A DNA stretch of 64,000 nucleotides from Oceaniferula flava (GTDB taxonomy: Bacteria; Verrucomicrobiota; Verrucomicrobiia; Verrucomicrobiales; Akkermansiaceae): contig NZ_JAFBGL010000009.1 of assembly GCF_016811075.1 (NCBI RefSeq), positions 1-64,000 of the forward strand. Direction: 5' to 3'. This document shows positions 36,758 to 45,930 of the stretch, piece after piece. Position 1 is the stretch's first letter. Every line of letters begins with the position of its first letter. The notes beneath the pieces are model-generated. The model did not search any database. It was given only the letters and a program-made list of their open reading frames with translations, and was not told the DNA's origin. The position numbers and the translations under genes are program-made.

Positions 36758-37897
36758 TTAGGCAATGACATTAGCCATTTTCTCGAGGCCTTCAAGCACA
36801 CGGCTGTTCGGACAACCGTAGTTGAAGCGGACGTGGCCGGGTGCGCCAAAGTAAACGCCGTCGGAGAGGTAAAGTGTCGCTTCTTTTTCAAAGAAATTCG
36901 CAGGGTTGTCTTTTCCGAGCGCCCGGCAGTCGATCCAGGCGAGGTAGGTGGCTTCAATGTCGGGGATCACACAGCCTGGCAGACGGGTGCGGACGAAGTC
37001 GGTGACGGTGTCGCGGTTCTTGGCCAGATAGGCGAGCAGCTGCTGACGCCATGGCTCGCCGTGACGGTAGGCGGCCTCGGCGGTGTAGTAGGAAAGGCAG
37101 CCGATCTCTGGCTGGCTGTGCCCCTTGGCCTGGGTGAATTTCCGACGCAGTGCCGCATCGCGGATCACCGCAAAGGCGTATCCCATGCCGGCGATGTTGT
37201 AGGTCTTGCTCGGTGCTAACAGGGTGATGATGCGCTTCTGCAGCTCCTCCGGCAGGCCGGCGGCGCAGACGTGTGGGGTCTGTGTTTCATCGAGAATGAG
37301 ATCGCAGTGGATCTCATCGGATACCAGCACGATGTCATGCCGATCGCAGAAGGCGGCGAGCTGCTCCACTTCTTCGCGGGTGAACACGCGGCCCAGTGGG
37401 TTCTGCGGGTTGCTGAGGAGGAAAATGGCGGTGTCCTCGGTGACGGCGGCTTCCATGGCCTCCCAGTCGAAGACCCAGCGACCATCCACCTGGATGTGGG
37501 GCACGGTGAGGCACTCTTTGTCCGCATCGTGGTGCACGCTGAGGAATGGTGGGTAGATCGGTGTGCAGGTCATGATCTGGCCGCCGGGTTTACCGATGGC
37601 GCGGGCGATCATGGAAAGCGCGCAGACCAGGCCTCCGAGGTGGACAATTTCTTCTTCCTGAATGCTGAGCTGGTGACGCTTCTGCATGTATTCCTGCAGC
37701 GCATCCATCAATCCTTGGTGGGGGACGGCGTAGCCTAACACTCCGTGCGCCACACGCTCTTGTAGAGCCTCCAGCACTTCAGGCGGCGAGGTGAAATCCA
37801 TGTCCGCCACCCAGAACGGGTCGAGCTCAGGGAACTTGTCCCATTTCAAAGAACCGGTGCCACGGCGCGGAATAATGCGGTCGAAATCAAAAGCCAT
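36758..37897 (-). CDS. MalY/PatB-type PLP-dependent C-S lyase or aminotransferase
   Basis: A 379-residue fold-type I PLP enzyme. The PLP Lys lies in LLAPSKTYNIAGMGYAF (near residue 230) and the preceding Asp in VLVSDEIHCDLI; Asn and Arg ligands lie in LLSNPQNPLGRVF and HVRFNYGCPN. The N-terminus (FDFDRIIPRRGTGSLKWDKF) is characteristic of the MalY/PatB group, which cleaves cystathionine or cysteine and can have regulatory side roles. ATG 37897 is used; another ATG is two codons upstream. The real substrate is unknown, but cystathionine or a cysteine conjugate is likely. Confidence 0.9.
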   Translation of the reverse strand: MAFDFDRIIPRRGTGSLKWDKFPELDPFWVADMDFTSPPEVLEALQERVAHGVLGYAVPHQGLMDALQEYMQKRHQLSIQEEEIVHLGGLVCALSMIARAIGKPGGQIMTCTPIYPPFLSVHHDADKECLTVPHIQVDGRWVFDWEAMEAAVTEDTAIFLLSNPQNPLGRVFTREEVEQLAAFCDRHDIVLVSDEIHCDLILDETQTPHVCAAGLPEELQKRIITLLAPSKTYNIAGMGYAFAVIRDAALRRKFTQAKGHSQPEIGCLSYYTAEAAYRHGEPWRQQLLAYLAKNRDTVTDFVRTRLPGCVIPDIEATYLAWIDCRALGKDNPANFFEKEATLYLSDGVYFGAPGHVRFNYGCPNSRVLEGLEKMANVIA

Positions 37898-38049
37898 GCC
37901 CATGTGCTAGCGAACGCACTGGTGATGGCAACGATAAAGACGGAATTCTGTTGGTAGTGCTCTTATTGGCTGCCGCGTTGGCACCAGCACCTATCGCTTT
38001 GCCCCACTTGGTCAGTTGACATCCGAGCGAACGTAGTTAGTTGGTGAGT

Positions 38050-38958
38050 ATGACCACCAGCTCCTCTGCCGTTATCCGATCAGCCTTTCTGGCCGATGCT
38101 CTGAACCTCGGCCCCCACTGGGTTTACAATCAATCGGCCATTGCTCGGTTGTTTCCCGATGGGGTATACAATGTGCATGATCCGATCAGCCAATACCACC
38201 CGGGTAAATCGGCCGGTGACTTGACTCATTATGGCGATCAGATGATGTGCCAGTTGAACGCCTTTGCTGCTGCGGGTCATTGGGATCAAGAGGTCTATCA
38301 ACAAAAGTGGCAGGCGATGTGGCGTGACTCCGAGAGCTACATGGACGGCGCCACCAAGGAGACCTTGGCCCGTTTGGAGGACCCGTCGTCGCCTGCCTCG
38401 ATGTCAAGCGATATGGCAGGGGCATCGCGCGCCTTGTTAGTCGCTGCGATGATCGATGAAGCCTCGCTGGACGAGCAAATCTCTGCCGCCCGGACACTGA
38501 CCCAATTTACCCACGGTGACCCCGAGGTGGTTGATGCGGCTGAGCTGTTAGTTAGGATGAACTACTTGCTGGTTTCAGGAACCAACCTGCCGGACGCGGT
38601 GCAGGAGGCCTGTCAGCACCCATACCCGGAGCTCAATGCCAAACAATATTTCGAAATGGCAAGTTCCAGGCTGGAGGCCGATCCGTTGCAGGCGGCGGAG
38701 GATTTGGGGTTAACTTGCCATACTTCCGAAGCCCTACCTGTGCTGCTCTTTTTCCTGCTTCGCTATCCCGACGACATCGCGAGTGCGCTTTCTACCAATG
38801 CGCTGGCCGGCGGGGACAACTCCGCGCGTGCGATTCCTCTCGCCATGTTATTGACCCAAGCCAATGGGTGGGGGAGCTATCAGGAAAAGGTCTACGCAGA
38901 GGTGAATCAGCGTCGCCACATCGATGATATCCTGGTTCAATGCGAGTCTGAAAATTAA
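38050..38958 (+). CDS. ADP-ribosylglycohydrolase-like protein
   Basis: A 302-residue soluble protein that appears to belong to the ADP-ribosylglycohydrolase (DraG/ARH) superfamily. The N-terminal helix (VIRSAFLADALNLGPHWVYN) occupies the place of the usual GAxxGDxxG motif, and the C-terminal metal motif is recognisable as ALAGGDNSARA. The metal-binding Asp/Thr pattern differs from the canonical GGDTDT, so catalytic activity is uncertain. The ATG at 38050 is used; the frame opens nine bases earlier with TTG. It is divergent from the MalY-like gene and stands alone. Confidence 0.7.
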   Translation: MTTSSSAVIRSAFLADALNLGPHWVYNQSAIARLFPDGVYNVHDPISQYHPGKSAGDLTHYGDQMMCQLNAFAAAGHWDQEVYQQKWQAMWRDSESYMDGATKETLARLEDPSSPASMSSDMAGASRALLVAAMIDEASLDEQISAARTLTQFTHGDPEVVDAAELLVRMNYLLVSGTNLPDAVQEACQHPYPELNAKQYFEMASSRLEADPLQAAEDLGLTCHTSEALPVLLFFLLRYPDDIASALSTNALAGGDNSARAIPLAMLLTQANGWGSYQEKVYAEVNQRRHIDDILVQCESEN

Positions 38959-39015
38959 CGGTTCTCACAGCCTTTTAATATGCCCCGTTTAAGCATGGGG
39001 TCGACAGGTGGAAAA

Positions 39016-42000
39016 TTACGGAAGATAGAGTGCCTCAAAGCGATAGAAGGCTTTCGGTGCCGGAGGGTCGAGGTCTTCGATTTCGAACTTGGTGTTGATG
39101 TTGACGTCGAGATTGCCATTCGTCTCGGAGCTGGTGTGATCCGCGCGATAAATCTCCTCAAAATCATTGTTCAGAGTGGTCGAGCGAGTGAGCCTCCAGA
39201 TTGTTCCTACGGGCGCGTCATAGTTAAAGCCAAATTCGAGTTTGGGGTGACCGTTGCTAAGCTGAGTGATGCGAAGATTGCGAGGATCTCCCGCATCGGC
39301 GAGATCGGGGTCCGTGCCGAGTGCGACCTCTACTCCATAGAGGTTGCCATCGCCATCATCATCGGTGAACCAAAGGCGGGCGACATCGGTGACCACCCCC
39401 TCATAGGCTCCTATGTCGATGGTGCCCACCTTGCGAGGATCTCCCGCGAGGTCGGTGGAGAATGGGTTGGCCGAATTGTCGCCCACATCAAGAACGGGAG
39501 AACTAGCCCTCAGTCCCGCGTCCCCATGATCAAGCGATGGAGCATCATTCTTGTTTAAGGGAATTAGAAAGCGAGGGTCGAGGCTTAAGTCCGTTCCGTC
39601 ACGGTTGTTGGGGCTGCCGAGATCGGTGGTATTCCAATATTGAATCAGACTATAGGTGACGGAGATGCCCGAGTTATAGGGGAGAGAAGCGTATTGGTGA
39701 TTCTGATTATTGAATCCAGCATTGCCCCAAACGAGGCAGTTCTGCAATGAAGACACTCCAGACTGAATCACATTTGAGTGCTCCGCCTGATTCCCTTGCC
39801 AAGTGCAATTGACAAATTCTGCTTGGCCAGTGTAACCCGAGATCGTGCCCGCTCCGTGGTTTGAAAGAAATAGGCAGTTGAAGAACCGAGAGCTCGAGAA
39901 GGCGTTGTAGTATGCTGAACCTGTTTCCGGCACACTGTTACCTTGGAACTGACAATTCAGAATCAACGACGAGCCATACCTTTCAAAAAACGCACCGCCC
40001 CACCTCGCCGTATTCCCCAAGATGCGACTGCCTTCGAGGTAGATATCCGATCGGCTCACCGCGATGGCCCCACCAAAGCTGCCTGAGTGATTCCCTTGCA
40101 GCACGCAATCGGTGAGCGAGAGGGTGTTGTCACCAACGAGAAAAACGCCCCCTCCATCGCGCCCTGAACTGGCGTCATCGACCGCGATAAGAGCGCTGTA
40201 GAGCACAGCAGCGGAACCGATGTAGTTTTCATCCCCCTCCTCGTCATCCTCATTGGCATGTCCGCCCTCGATGACCACACCATCCAGGTGGTCTAAGGGG
40301 AGGGAATCCGGCGCGACAATCACGTGATAGGCATTGCCGGAGTTGTCGCCGCTAGAGTGATCATTTTGGTCGATATCGCCTGAGAGCACAGTGCGGTAAA
40401 TCTTGGGATTCCGCTCGGCCAAAGTGGGGTTCCCCTCGGCGGGAAATCCTCCACGGATGAGGAGTTGCCCTTGGAGCGCGAAGCTGGCAGTGCGTAGATC
40501 ACTGTCGGTGGAGCTGGTCTCGTCGGGGTAATAAGTTCCCTCCGCGACGTAGATTCGGTGTCCTTCAGGCGTCTGACTGAGAGCATCCTGAAGCTTTGAG
40601 TAAGCATTCGCCCAACTGCTGCCGTCTCCAGTGCCTCCAACCACGGCGGCGTTGACATAGACAGGACCTTGAAACTCAAAGGCACCGAGGTCGACCGTTG
40701 TCACGATGCGCGCATTCCCCATGACATCATCAGCACTCAGAGCCTCACTCGACAAGCCTGCATCAATCATCGGTGAGTTCGCCGCGAGTCGGAGGTCGCC
40801 ACCGATCTTCAAAGGCGCGATCAAAGGTGTCAGCGGAGTGATGAAGAGGGGATCGTTCGCCGGCAGTGTGCCGTCGAGATTGCCAAGCCCTCCCAAATTT
40901 CCAGCCGACCAGTTCTCGACGAGGCTTTGGGTAAAGGCCGGAGACCCGGTCCCTGATTTTTCAAATGACGCCGACATCGTGGTCGGGTTTTCTAACGCTG
41001 CGTTTTGCCAGATGAGGCAATTAAAAAGCTCGGGGGCCGAATCCTCGGAGAAAAATGCGCCACCATTTTGCGAAGCATGATTTCCCTGAAATGTGCAGTT
41101 GCGCAGCTTCGGCGAGGAGTTTTCCAGGTAGAGCGCGCCCCCCTTGGAGAACGATCGGTTGCTGAGAAAGAAGCAACTATCGAAAGTGCCACCTGTGGCT
41201 TTCAACGAAACGGCTCCTCCTTCGTTAAATACCTGAGCCCCTTGGAAGGAACTGCTCGTGAGGTTCAAGGTTCCGGATTCCGCACGGATAGCGCCACCAA
41301 AGTCCTGCGCGGAATCTCCCCGGAAGATCGATCCGATCACCTGAGTCGACGTTAAGTTGGTAAAAATGCTACCCCCGGTGGCGGCCTCATTGTCTTTGAA
41401 ACGACAGTCCGTGTAGGTTTCACTCGAACGGTCGCTGCCGATTGCGCCGCCTGAAATGGAAGCGACGTTTTTGGAAAAGCTACACCCCGCGAATTCCATA
41501 TTGAACGCCTCGTCATTGTAGACCGCGCCCCCACGCGCGGATGTGTTGCCCTCGAAGACTGAGTCGAGGAAATCCGTAGAGGAAAGCGAGTTGTAAACCG
41601 CGCCGCCATTGAGCGTTGCATTGTTTTCGGAGAACCGGCAGGAGGTAAACTTCCCTCCAGAGTAATAGCTGTAAACCGCCCCGCCACGAGGGGCTGAGTT
41701 ATCGATAAAACTGCAGTTTTCGTATTCGGGTGATGATGAACTTTGGTAGACCGCCCCGCCTTTGTCAGTGTCCGTCCCTTCGGTAAATACGATCCCTCGA
41801 AAGACCGTATCCGAATTGTTAAGATTGAAGATTCTAGAGGTGTTGTTGCCTGTGATGGTAACGACTGAGCCAGAAGTAGTTCCGTCGATGATGAGGTTCT
41901 TGCCCGTGATGGCAATCTCTCCAGTGTGAAGGGACACGGTGGGGGCATTGGAACCTGTGTATGTTGCGAAATCGAACGTGATCGTCTCTCCATCCACCGC

Positions 42001-42111
42001 ATTGGCAACTGCCTCGCGCAAAGTGCCCGAGCCAGCATCATTTATGGATGTGACCACAGCAGCAGGTAACAGAGTGGGGAGGCTGATCAGGACGAAAAGT
42101 AAGGTTTTCAT
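39016..42111 (-). CDS. large secreted right-handed beta-helix protein
   Basis: A 1031-residue exported protein with signal peptide MKTLLFVLISLPTLLPA. It is built from two similar halves of parallel beta-helix repeats. Rungs of ~22-25 residues carry the recurring GGA(V/I/F) and an upstream FxxN-like element, as in polymorphic membrane protein and pectate lyase-like families. Each half ends with a matching stretch: VDLGAFEF (near residue 480) and IDIGAYEG (near 935). The C-terminus has a calcium-binding repeat, WFTDDDGDGNLYGVEVALG, and a short beta-rich end without PEP-CTERM or LPXTG-type sorting signal. Probably a surface or secreted adhesin- or polysaccharide-binding protein; no catalytic residues can be assigned. 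Confidence 0.8.
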   Translation of the reverse strand: MKTLLFVLISLPTLLPAAVVTSINDAGSGTLREAVANAVDGETITFDFATYTGSNAPTVSLHTGEIAITGKNLIIDGTTSGSVVTITGNNTSRIFNLNNSDTVFRGIVFTEGTDTDKGGAVYQSSSSPEYENCSFIDNSAPRGGAVYSYYSGGKFTSCRFSENNATLNGGAVYNSLSSTDFLDSVFEGNTSARGGAVYNDEAFNMEFAGCSFSKNVASISGGAIGSDRSSETYTDCRFKDNEAATGGSIFTNLTSTQVIGSIFRGDSAQDFGGAIRAESGTLNLTSSSFQGAQVFNEGGAVSLKATGGTFDSCFFLSNRSFSKGGALYLENSSPKLRNCTFQGNHASQNGGAFFSEDSAPELFNCLIWQNAALENPTTMSASFEKSGTGSPAFTQSLVENWSAGNLGGLGNLDGTLPANDPLFITPLTPLIAPLKIGGDLRLAANSPMIDAGLSSEALSADDVMGNARIVTTVDLGAFEFQGPVYVNAAVVGGTGDGSSWANAYSKLQDALSQTPEGHRIYVAEGTYYPDETSSTDSDLRTASFALQGQLLIRGGFPAEGNPTLAERNPKIYRTVLSGDIDQNDHSSGDNSGNAYHVIVAPDSLPLDHLDGVVIEGGHANEDDEEGDENYIGSAAVLYSALIAVDDASSGRDGGGVFLVGDNTLSLTDCVLQGNHSGSFGGAIAVSRSDIYLEGSRILGNTARWGGAFFERYGSSLILNCQFQGNSVPETGSAYYNAFSSSRFFNCLFLSNHGAGTISGYTGQAEFVNCTWQGNQAEHSNVIQSGVSSLQNCLVWGNAGFNNQNHQYASLPYNSGISVTYSLIQYWNTTDLGSPNNRDGTDLSLDPRFLIPLNKNDAPSLDHGDAGLRASSPVLDVGDNSANPFSTDLAGDPRKVGTIDIGAYEGVVTDVARLWFTDDDGDGNLYGVEVALGTDPDLADAGDPRNLRITQLSNGHPKLEFGFNYDAPVGTIWRLTRSTTLNNDFEEIYRADHTSSETNGNLDVNINTKFEIEDLDPPAPKAFYRFEALYLP

Positions 42112-42584
42112 AGAATAAGGGTGCTGAAAATTTGATGCTGAGGCCTGTCGTTCGCTTTATGGTCCGAGGTCGACCTGTAGCAGATGGCTAGCAGAGTAGT
42201 CTAGGCGAGGAGATGGTTGCTAGGATTTGCTTTTCAGGAGGGTGTTAGAGGGAACCATCATGGAGGCGTTGGCGGGAGTAGCTAAAGGCACAGGATCTAT
42301 TCTTGCGAAGACTCAAGTGTTGATGGTTATGAAAAACCCCGAAGCAAATGCCCTGAGTGTTGGTGTAGATGTGTTTATGGGGCGAACTGATACTCACACT
42401 TGCCTATTCTAACTTGCTCACTCGCCATGCCAAGGTGAATTCTGCCAGGCCTGTATTTTTAAAAGACAATGGCCAATGAGGGGATCAACGCGACGTGGAA
42501 CGGGTCAAGTATTGGGAACAATGTCTTTTGTGCGGAACGTGTTTTCTCGGTTGCGATCTCATTTTTACCACGTATTAAAAATCC
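42112..42584. other. 473-base gap with no recognisable gene
   Basis: This divergent region lies between the beta-helix gene and the DUF6288 gene and is A+T-rich relative to its neighbours. It contains a 61-codon open frame at 42227-42412 with no good start context and no family resemblance. Promoters for both genes must lie here. I see no RNA gene or long repeat. Confidence 0.5.
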
Positions 42585-44045
42585 ATGCTCGAGCGACCAT
42601 TCGTCACCACTGTATTTTTTCTTAGCCTCATCGTCACATCTCTCCATGCCATTGAGAAAGATAACCGGGGGCGCTGGGAGCAGCCGTCGAAACATGGGCC
42701 GGATACAGAAGTCCCCGGGTTTCTGATCAATCTGGGGCCTACCGGAGCAAGGGCCACGATGGAGGCCCAGTCGTTTACCGTGAAATACATCTTCGCTGAC
42801 TCTCCAGCCGCAGGGAAACTTGCTCTGGATGATGTGATCACGGGTGTCAATGGACGCCCTTTTGACGTGCCCCACACGTTCGGGCACCACATGACACGAA
42901 TGAAAGAATTTCCCACCGTCGGATACGAAGGCCCGATGATGGACTTTGGCAATGCCATCGAGGAGGCTGAAGGCGGTGATGGTAAACTCATCCTCTCGGT
43001 CACCCGTGCAGGGCAGCCCATCAAGGTGACCATTCCTCTGAAAGCCATTGGTAAGTTCTCTGACACCTTTCCCTTGAATTGCCCCAAATCAGCCCTTCTG
43101 GCGAAGCAGGCGTCTAACTACCTCAGCGGCCCTGGTTATGACTACATCCAAAAAGAAAAGGTCCACGCCAAGGGAATGAGCGCGCTGGCATTACTCGCAG
43201 CCGGGAAGAGTGCTCAAGCCAAAGAGCTTGCCCACGCATGGAATGAAAAACCTCACAAAGGCATCTGGGTCTGGCCTACCGGCTATCAATGTATTTTCCT
43301 CTGTGAATATTACCTTCTCACCAAAGACGAAGCAGTTCTCCCCACCATCCAAGCACTCGCTGCGAAATTGGAATACGCCCAAGTGGATGACATGGCGAAC
43401 TACAAAGACCGCACCCACGGGAAGATGGGCAACGTTGGACACAAGTTCCGCACTGGCGGCATGGGGCACAATACCGAAGTTGGCGGATATGGAACCATGA
43501 ACATTACCACCACCTTATCACTCGCTGCATGGGAACTCGCGAAACAGTGCGGAGTCGCTGTTGATCAGAAAAAAGTCGACCTTGCCTTCGACTATTTACG
43601 GTCGAGCACGGACAAGGATGGCTACATCGGCTATCACACCAAAGCAGGAGCATACGCCGCGGGTGGACGTCAGGGCCTGTCCATTGTCGCCCATCATCTC
43701 GCAGGTGAATCACAGAATAATCCGGAGTATCTCAAACGCGTCACTCATGGGCTCAAGAATTCCAAAAAATACCTGCCGGATGCTCACGCTGATGGCATGT
43801 TAGCTGTCTGCTGGGGCCTGCTCGGCACCCGCCTCTGCGGCGATGTTGAAACCCAGCGTGCCATCATGGATTACAACAAAGCCTGGTTCAACATGGCCCG
43901 TTGTCACGATGGCTCCTTTGTCGCCCTGCCTGGTCGCGATATGTATGATTCCTGCTACTACCTCTCTTCCCGACATCAGCTCACCGCAACGATGGCCCTC
44001 GTCCTCGCCAATGGTGAACCCGTGCTCAAAATCCAAGGTAAGTAA
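42585..44045 (+). CDS. secreted PDZ-DUF6288 protein
   Basis: A 486-residue exported protein of the DUF6288 type found in planctomycetes and verrucomicrobia. After a signal peptide (residues 1-22, ending SLHA) comes a PDZ-like domain at about 50-155, containing SPAAGKLALDDVITGVNG. The rest (~165-486) is a helical domain resembling alpha/alpha toroids, with motifs KGIWVWPTGYQCIFLCEY, GHNTEVGGYGTMN and GRDMYDSCYYLSSRHQL. Conserved His, Asp and Tyr residues suggest an enzyme or binding protein acting on polysaccharide or peptide, but no activity is established. It stands alone and is followed by a convergent DUF2147 gene. Confidence 0.8.
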   Translation: MLERPFVTTVFFLSLIVTSLHAIEKDNRGRWEQPSKHGPDTEVPGFLINLGPTGARATMEAQSFTVKYIFADSPAAGKLALDDVITGVNGRPFDVPHTFGHHMTRMKEFPTVGYEGPMMDFGNAIEEAEGGDGKLILSVTRAGQPIKVTIPLKAIGKFSDTFPLNCPKSALLAKQASNYLSGPGYDYIQKEKVHAKGMSALALLAAGKSAQAKELAHAWNEKPHKGIWVWPTGYQCIFLCEYYLLTKDEAVLPTIQALAAKLEYAQVDDMANYKDRTHGKMGNVGHKFRTGGMGHNTEVGGYGTMNITTTLSLAAWELAKQCGVAVDQKKVDLAFDYLRSSTDKDGYIGYHTKAGAYAAGGRQGLSIVAHHLAGESQNNPEYLKRVTHGLKNSKKYLPDAHADGMLAVCWGLLGTRLCGDVETQRAIMDYNKAWFNMARCHDGSFVALPGRDMYDSCYYLSSRHQLTATMALVLANGEPVLKIQGK

Positions 44046-44117
44046 ACGCCGCCTACGATCAACCGGTTAGAGGCCTGGTTTCGATCGGCGTCTTCTTGGC
44101 ATTCCAAAGTGATGATT

Positions 44118-44135
44118 GCCCCGAGAGCTCGGGGC
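44118..44135. terminator. possible bidirectional hairpin terminator
   Basis: GCCCCGAG pairs with CTCGGGGC across a 2-base loop in the short gap between the convergent DUF6288 and DUF2147 genes. No long T-run follows on either strand, so its strength is uncertain. Confidence 0.4.
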
Positions 44136-44140
44136 TGGAG

Positions 44141-44554
44141 TTACTTGTGTCTGGTCCAGCTGCTTGTGCGCCCGATCAATGAGACTCCGATGTAGCCGCG
44201 CATGATCAATTTTCCTTGGTCCAACCAGATCTTTCCTTGGTAGGTTTTTCCGCTTGAGCTGTCGTAGACGGTGCCGCCTTGCCACATCTTCCCCTTCTTG
44301 GTGAAGCCGCGGATGATGACGAGTCCGAGCAGTGGGCGCTTGCGTTTCGAGACGTCCGGATTGTTGCTGTCGTGCCTGCGTTTTGGATCGCGGACGTAAG
44401 AAAGCGCTCCGGTAAGTTGACCCTTGTCGTTCACCTTGATTTTGATCCGCGCCGAGCCATCGCCCTTTAGCCACTCGCCCTCGATAGGATCGGCCGCCCA
44501 GCTCTGGGAACTACAGAGCAGCAGCACAGTGAGGAACATTAATGGTAGGCGCAT
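44141..44554 (-). CDS. DUF2147 secreted protein
   Basis: A 137-residue exported protein with a signal peptide (MRLPLMFLTVLLLCSSQSWA). The mature part matches DUF2147 (PF09917): DPIEGEWLKGDGSARIKI, then YVRDPKRR, GLVIIRGFTKKGKMWQGGTV and SSGKTYQGKIWL with KLIMRGYIGVSLIGRTSSW at the end. The family is a small beta-barrel of unknown function, sometimes called a lipocalin-like periplasmic protein. It is downstream of the DUF1592/DUF1552 pair but 54 bases separate it, so it may be part of the same transcript. Confidence 0.85.
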   Translation of the reverse strand: MRLPLMFLTVLLLCSSQSWAADPIEGEWLKGDGSARIKIKVNDKGQLTGALSYVRDPKRRHDSNNPDVSKRKRPLLGLVIIRGFTKKGKMWQGGTVYDSSSGKTYQGKIWLDQGKLIMRGYIGVSLIGRTSSWTRHK

Positions 44555-44608
44555 TGGGGATGGGGGAATGGTTCGAGGGGACGATGAGACTGGGTGCGGC
44601 CGTGGACG

Positions 44609-45910
44609 CTAAATTCCCTGCAGCACCCCACTGGAGTCCCCGACCCGACGTGCATTCACGTTCATCCGCTCTAACATAGCGAGGTAGAGGTTGGTCATCG
44701 GTGTGCCTTCCTTGACCCGGTGGTAGCGGCCTGGGTTCAAGCTGCCGCCGCCACCTCCTGCGAGGATCAGCGGGAGATCGTTGTGGTTGTGGCGATTGCC
44801 ATCGCCGATGCCGGAGCCGTAGACGATCATGGTGTTGTCTAACATAGTTCCGTTGCCTTCTTGCATCGATTTCAGACCGGCGATGAAGCGGGCGTATTCT
44901 TCGAGGTAGAATTGATCGATTTGGGCAATCTGCTCCAGGTTCTCCTCGTTGCCTTTGTGGTGGGAAATCGAGTGGTGTCCCCCGGAGATGCCAATCTCGT
45001 TGAACGAGCGGTTTGATCCGTCGTGGGCGAGCAGGAAGGTGCTGATGCGGGTGGAATCGGTGCGGAAGGCGAGCGTCATCAGCTGATACATCAGGCGGAT
45101 ATGTTCGCGGTAGCTGGCGGGGATGCCGCTGGGGCTCTGGAAGTCCGTGGTGGGCACTTCGAAGTTTTCGTGGCGACTGATACGCTGCTCGACATCGCGC
45201 ACCGCGGTCATGTATTCCTCGAGTTTGTCCCGATCCTCAAAGCCGGCTTTTTTGCGCATGCGCTTGGCGTCCTCGAGCACGAAATCCAGCACGCTCTGCT
45301 GACGGGCGCGCCGTTTGGCATCGGCCACGGCGTTGCCGGTGCCGAAGAGTTTTTCGAACACAGCACGCGGATTCCGCTCGGCTGGCATCGGGGTGCTGGC
45401 GCTGCGCCAGGAGAGGTTGTACTGGTAGGCGCAGGAGTATCCGGAGTCACAGCGACCCGATTTCCGCGGTGGATCCGTGCTCAGCTCGAGCGACGGCAGG
45501 CGGGTTTGATGGCCGATCTGTTGGGCTGCGATTTGATCGACGGAGGTGCCCACGTGGATGTCGTCTCCGGCTGTCTTTCTGGCCTGGCAGCCGGTCAGGT
45601 AAGTGGCATTGGCCCGGGCGTGATCGCCTGCGCCGTCACCGTTGGACTTGGCCTTGTCGTGATCGAGTCCGCCGATGATCTGGAAGCTGTCGCGCAGCTT
45701 TTCCATGGGTTTCATCGACTCTGCCATCTGGTAGCCGGATCCGACACCGGACGGCATCCATTTTTTCAAATTCACGCCGTTGGGCGCGTAGACGAAAGCC
45801 ATGCGGAGTGGCGCGGCGGGAGCGCTGGCGGCCTGGGCTGCGTGGAGCGATTCCAGCTGAGGAATGGCCAGGGTGGCTCCCAGGCCTTTGAGAAATGTTC
45901 TGCGTTGCAT
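44609..45910 (-). CDS. DUF1552 protein with Tat signal
   Basis: A 433-residue exported protein of the DUF1552 family, which is abundant in planctomycetes and verrucomicrobia and is related in fold to sulfatase-like or DUF1501 proteins. The N-terminus carries a twin-arginine signal (MQRRTFLKGLGATLAIP). Conserved stretches are MAFVYAPNGVNLKKWMP, GGLDHDKAKSNGDGAGDHAR and NTMIVYGSGIGDGNRHNH. Function unknown. It follows the DUF1592 gene by 20 bases, the usual pairing for these families, which suggests that the two products work together. Confidence 0.9.
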   Translation of the reverse strand: MQRRTFLKGLGATLAIPQLESLHAAQAASAPAAPLRMAFVYAPNGVNLKKWMPSGVGSGYQMAESMKPMEKLRDSFQIIGGLDHDKAKSNGDGAGDHARANATYLTGCQARKTAGDDIHVGTSVDQIAAQQIGHQTRLPSLELSTDPPRKSGRCDSGYSCAYQYNLSWRSASTPMPAERNPRAVFEKLFGTGNAVADAKRRARQQSVLDFVLEDAKRMRKKAGFEDRDKLEEYMTAVRDVEQRISRHENFEVPTTDFQSPSGIPASYREHIRLMYQLMTLAFRTDSTRISTFLLAHDGSNRSFNEIGISGGHHSISHHKGNEENLEQIAQIDQFYLEEYARFIAGLKSMQEGNGTMLDNTMIVYGSGIGDGNRHNHNDLPLILAGGGGGSLNPGRYHRVKEGTPMTNLYLAMLERMNVNARRVGDSSGVLQGI

Positions 45911-45930
45911 GGTGTTAGGAAGTGGTGGGT

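Noticed and set aside
42227-42412. A 61-codon plus-strand frame in the gap before the DUF6288 gene
   Set aside because: No Shine-Dalgarno, no family resemblance and an unusual composition.
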